Shown here: positions 61,549 through 64,000 of the stretch, piece by piece | Numbering within the stretch: position 1 is the first letter of the stretch | Layout: each line of letters begins with the position of its first letter | NCBI GenBank assembly: GCA_024707225.1 | Contig: JANQAE010000004.1 | Location: 496,001 to 560,000 of the forward strand | DNA from: Dokdonella sp. | Lineage (GTDB): Bacteria > Pseudomonadota > Gammaproteobacteria > Xanthomonadales > Rhodanobacteraceae | Direction of reading: 5' to 3' | Length of the DNA: 64,000 nt | The notes under the pieces: model-generated | The model's database searches: none | The model's input: only the letters and a program-made list of their open reading frames with translations | What the model was told of the DNA's origin: nothing | Position numbers and translations under genes: made by a program

Positions 61549-62400
61549 TCAATCGTCGAGCAGCGGCTCCAGATCGGCCGGGATCGGGCGGCGCGAATGC
61601 ACGCGCCGGAACAGCCGCAGGTTCTCGCCGGCCCAGTGGTGCTGGCCTTCGCGCTGCAGGCGGCGGATCTCCTCGAGCCAGCGGTCCGGCGGCAGGCGCA
61701 TGTTGCGGCGCAGTTCGGTCGAGGTGATCGGCGCCGGGCTGGCGAGCGGGCCCTCGCGCATGCGCGCCGCGTTCTCGGCCGGCGCGGCCTCGCGAGCGGC
61801 CGGCGCCACGGCGCGCTGGGCAAGCGGTTTCGCGTCGGCGGCGGCATCGGCAGGCCCGCCCTTCGACGCCGTATCGGCCGGCGGCGGCGGTGCCGCAGCC
61901 GGCTCCGGCGCGATCTTGCGTTCGGCGCGCACCGTCACCGGGTCGGCCGCTGCGCGGCGCAACGGTTCCTCGCGTGCGGGCACAGCCGGCTTCGGCGGCG
62001 CCGCGGCGGACTGCGCCGAGGGTGCGGCCGGGGTGGGCGGCACCGGCGAGGGCACCGGCTCGGCCGGCGCCGGCACGATCGGATCGACCGCGATCACGCC
62101 GGCCGGCGCTGCCGGCTGCGCGACCGGCCCCGGAACGGGTCCGCTCTCGCGCTGCACCTGCCAGGCGATGCCGGCCGCGAGCACGACGCCGGCGACCGAT
62201 CCCAGGCCCAGCAGCCAGCGTTGCCGCGGCCGGCGCCGTGCGTCGGCGCCACGGACCGCGCGGGCCGCCTCGGCCAGGATCGCGCGATCGAGCCGGCGCG
62301 CCGGCTCGGCGCGCGGCAGCTTGCGATAGAGCCGGCCGAGCTCGCCGCCGTCCTCGCCGAGGAATGCCTCCAGGTCGCGCTCGCGCCGATCGCCGCTCAC
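61549..62400 (-). CDS. Pro/Ala-rich single-pass membrane protein, probable anti-sigma partner
   Basis: Start overlaps the stop of the sigma factor gene (62397-62400); TM WLLGLGSVAGVVLAAGIAWQV. Confidence 0.6.
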   Translation of the reverse strand: MSGDRRERDLEAFLGEDGGELGRLYRKLPRAEPARRLDRAILAEAARAVRGADARRRPRQRWLLGLGSVAGVVLAAGIAWQVQRESGPVPGPVAQPAAPAGVIAVDPIVPAPAEPVPSPVPPTPAAPSAQSAAAPPKPAVPAREEPLRRAAADPVTVRAERKIAPEPAAAPPPPADTASKGGPADAAADAKPLAQRAVAPAAREAAPAENAARMREGPLASPAPITSTELRRNMRLPPDRWLEEIRRLQREGQHHWAGENLRLFRRVHSRRPIPADLEPLLDD

Positions 62401-62948
62401 GACTGGAACCTCGCCCGGATGCGCGCCAGCGCGTAGCGCAGACGCGATTTGACGGTCTCGCGGCCGGCACCGGTCAGCTCGCCGATCTCCGCAAGCCCGA
62501 GGCCGCCCTCGATGCGCAGCAGGAACGCCAGGCGCTGCTCCTCGGGCATCTCCTCGAGCGCGAGCTGCAGCTTGCGGCGCTGCTCGAACTCGCTGAGCAC
62601 GCGGTCGGGCCGTTCGGCCTCGGGCGCGTCGAGCCGCCGGAACACCGCGTCGGCCTCCTCCTCGGAAACGGCCGGGCGCTGGCGCCGGAAACGGTCGACG
62701 ATCAGGTTGTGCGCGATCTGCAGCAGCCAGGTCGTGAACTTCGCCTCGGGCCGGTAGCGCTCGCGCGCGGCGATCAGCCGGCTCCAGGTCTCCTGGAACA
62801 CCTCGTCGGCATCGGCGCGGTTGTGCAGGCCGCGCAGTGCGAAGCGATAGACCGTACCGCGGTGGCGCCGGTAGAGGATTTCGAAGGCGACGGTATCGCC
62901 CCCGGCATAAGCCGACATCAGTTCTTCGTCCGTTCGTTCGACCCCCAT
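62397..62948 (-). CDS. RpoE-like ECF RNA polymerase sigma factor
   Basis: TDEELMSAYAGGDTVAFEILYRRHRGTVYRFA, ADEVFQETWSRL, LPEEQR-like EMPEEQRLAFLLRIEGGLGLAEIGELTGAGRETVKSRLRYA. Confidence 0.93.
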   Translation of the reverse strand: MGVERTDEELMSAYAGGDTVAFEILYRRHRGTVYRFALRGLHNRADADEVFQETWSRLIAARERYRPEAKFTTWLLQIAHNLIVDRFRRQRPAVSEEEADAVFRRLDAPEAERPDRVLSEFEQRRKLQLALEEMPEEQRLAFLLRIEGGLGLAEIGELTGAGRETVKSRLRYALARIRARFQS

Positions 62949-63100
62949 GCCGACGAGGTTATGACAATCAGCCGGAGACGTCATCGACATGGCCTGCTGC
63001 AACGCGCGCACGCGCGCGGCGGGGTTCGGACGCCCGCGGGCAGACGGCACGCCGCAGCTCGGCGATGATGGCCGCCCCTGTCCATCGGAAACCGATCGCG

Positions 63101-63454
63101 ATGAGTGCACACGGCCAGGACCGGCGCATCGACTACGTCGAGTTCGACGTCACCGACATCGAGCGCGCCAAAGCCTTCTACGGCGCGGCTTTCGGCTGGA
63201 CGTTCACCGACTACGGAGCGGCCTACTGCGAGTTCCGCGACGGCCGTCTCAGCGGCGGCTTCGCGGTCGGCCAGCCGCCGCGTCCGGGCGGCCCGCTGGT
63301 GATCGTCTACGCCGACGATCTGGAAGCCGCGCAGCGGCGGCTCGAACAGGCCGGCGCGCGGATCAGCCGGCCGATCTTCGCGTTCCCGGGCGGGCGGCGG
63401 TTCCACTTCGTCGATCCGGACGGCTACGAACTGGCCGTGTGGTCGGCGGCCTGA
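63101..63454 (+). CDS. VOC family protein
   Basis: RRIDYVEFDVTDIERAKAFYGAAFGWTFTDYG ... GGRRFHFVDPDGYELAVWS. Confidence 0.93.
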   Translation: MSAHGQDRRIDYVEFDVTDIERAKAFYGAAFGWTFTDYGAAYCEFRDGRLSGGFAVGQPPRPGGPLVIVYADDLEAAQRRLEQAGARISRPIFAFPGGRRFHFVDPDGYELAVWSAA

Positions 63455-63573
63455 GCGGCCTCGTGCGCGAGCTTGCGCGCGCGTGCAGCGGCGGGCCGGA
63501 CACCGAGCCGGCGGCCGGCGGCGGGGCTGCGGCGGCGGGCGTCGCCCACGCGCTGCTCAGACCGGGCAGCGCC

Positions 63574-63876
63574 TCAGCCGCGCGCCCCGATCAAGCGGCC
63601 CATCGCCGCGAGATAGGCCGCGAACGCACGCCGGCCCGCCGCTGTGATGCGGATGCGCGTCAGCGGCTTGCGCTCGACGAAGCTTTTCTCGATCGCCACG
63701 TAGCCGGCTTCCTCCAGCTTCTTCAGGTGCACCGACAGATTGCCCTGGGTGGCGTCGAGCGCGGTCTTCAGCTCGGTGAAGTCGGCGACCTCGGCATCGG
63801 CCAGATAGACCATCACGCCCAGGCGCAGACGGCCGTGGATGATCTCGTCGATACCGCCGAGGTCGGCCAGGCCCAT
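63574..63876 (-). CDS. Winged-helix transcriptional regulator (HTH_34-like)
   Basis: RLRLGVMVYLADAEVADFTELKTALDATQGNLSVHLKKLEEAGYVAIEKSFVERKPLTRIRITAAGRRAF. Confidence 0.9.
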   Translation of the reverse strand: MGLADLGGIDEIIHGRLRLGVMVYLADAEVADFTELKTALDATQGNLSVHLKKLEEAGYVAIEKSFVERKPLTRIRITAAGRRAFAAYLAAMGRLIGARG

Positions 63877-63883
63877 CGGTGCC

Positions 63884-64000
63884 TCAGGCCCCGGCCTGCG
63901 CCAGGCGCGCCTCGCGCAGCATGATCCAGCCCGGCAGCGCCATCAGTCCGAACAGCGACACGGTGCAGACCGCGAGGTAGTGCGCCGATCCGTTGGCGAG
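63884..64000 (-). CDS. Membrane protein, C-terminus only (runs off the window)
   Basis: Reverse translation LANGSAHYLAVCTVSLFGLMALPGWIMLREARLAQAGA*. Confidence 0.5.
   Translation of the reverse strand, partial: LANGSAHYLAVCTVSLFGLMALPGWIMLREARLAQAGA

Overview
High-GC chromosomal window, probably from a Xanthomonadales-like gammaproteobacterium (taxonomy inferred from gene content only). Most of it is an ordinary housekeeping backbone: ctp-type S41 peptidase, envC, gpmI, nrdA/nrdB, fis-purH, purD, hrpB, ubiH-like, prmA-accC-accB-aroQ, dnaG, engB, transporters and two ECF sigma loci. Two lower-GC accessory segments interrupt it. (1) About 15.1-21.7 kb is a decayed integrative-element remnant. 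It holds a DUF932-ParB chimeric ORF, an IS3 transposase fragment and a broken tyrosine-integrase N-terminus, and it carries an intact two-gene OLD-family nuclease (TOPRIM) plus UvrD-like helicase operon (class 2 OLD / Gabija-type). (2) About 44.8-47.5 kb holds an orphan 292-aa protein, a ParD-like antitoxin without a visible toxin, and another unknown protein. The best regulatory finding is the nrdAB leader: two putative NrdR boxes around a promoter, a cobalamin riboswitch, and a possible RBS-sequestering expression platform. Four unrelated secreted proteins share an F-x-x-[GD]-F-[DE] motif, three of them at the extreme C-terminus. Several conserved genes (envC, nrdA twice, purH, extensin-like, delta-60 protein, aroQ) carry single frameshifts at GC-rich runs, which suggests residual assembly indels. 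No tRNA, rRNA or CRISPR was recognised.
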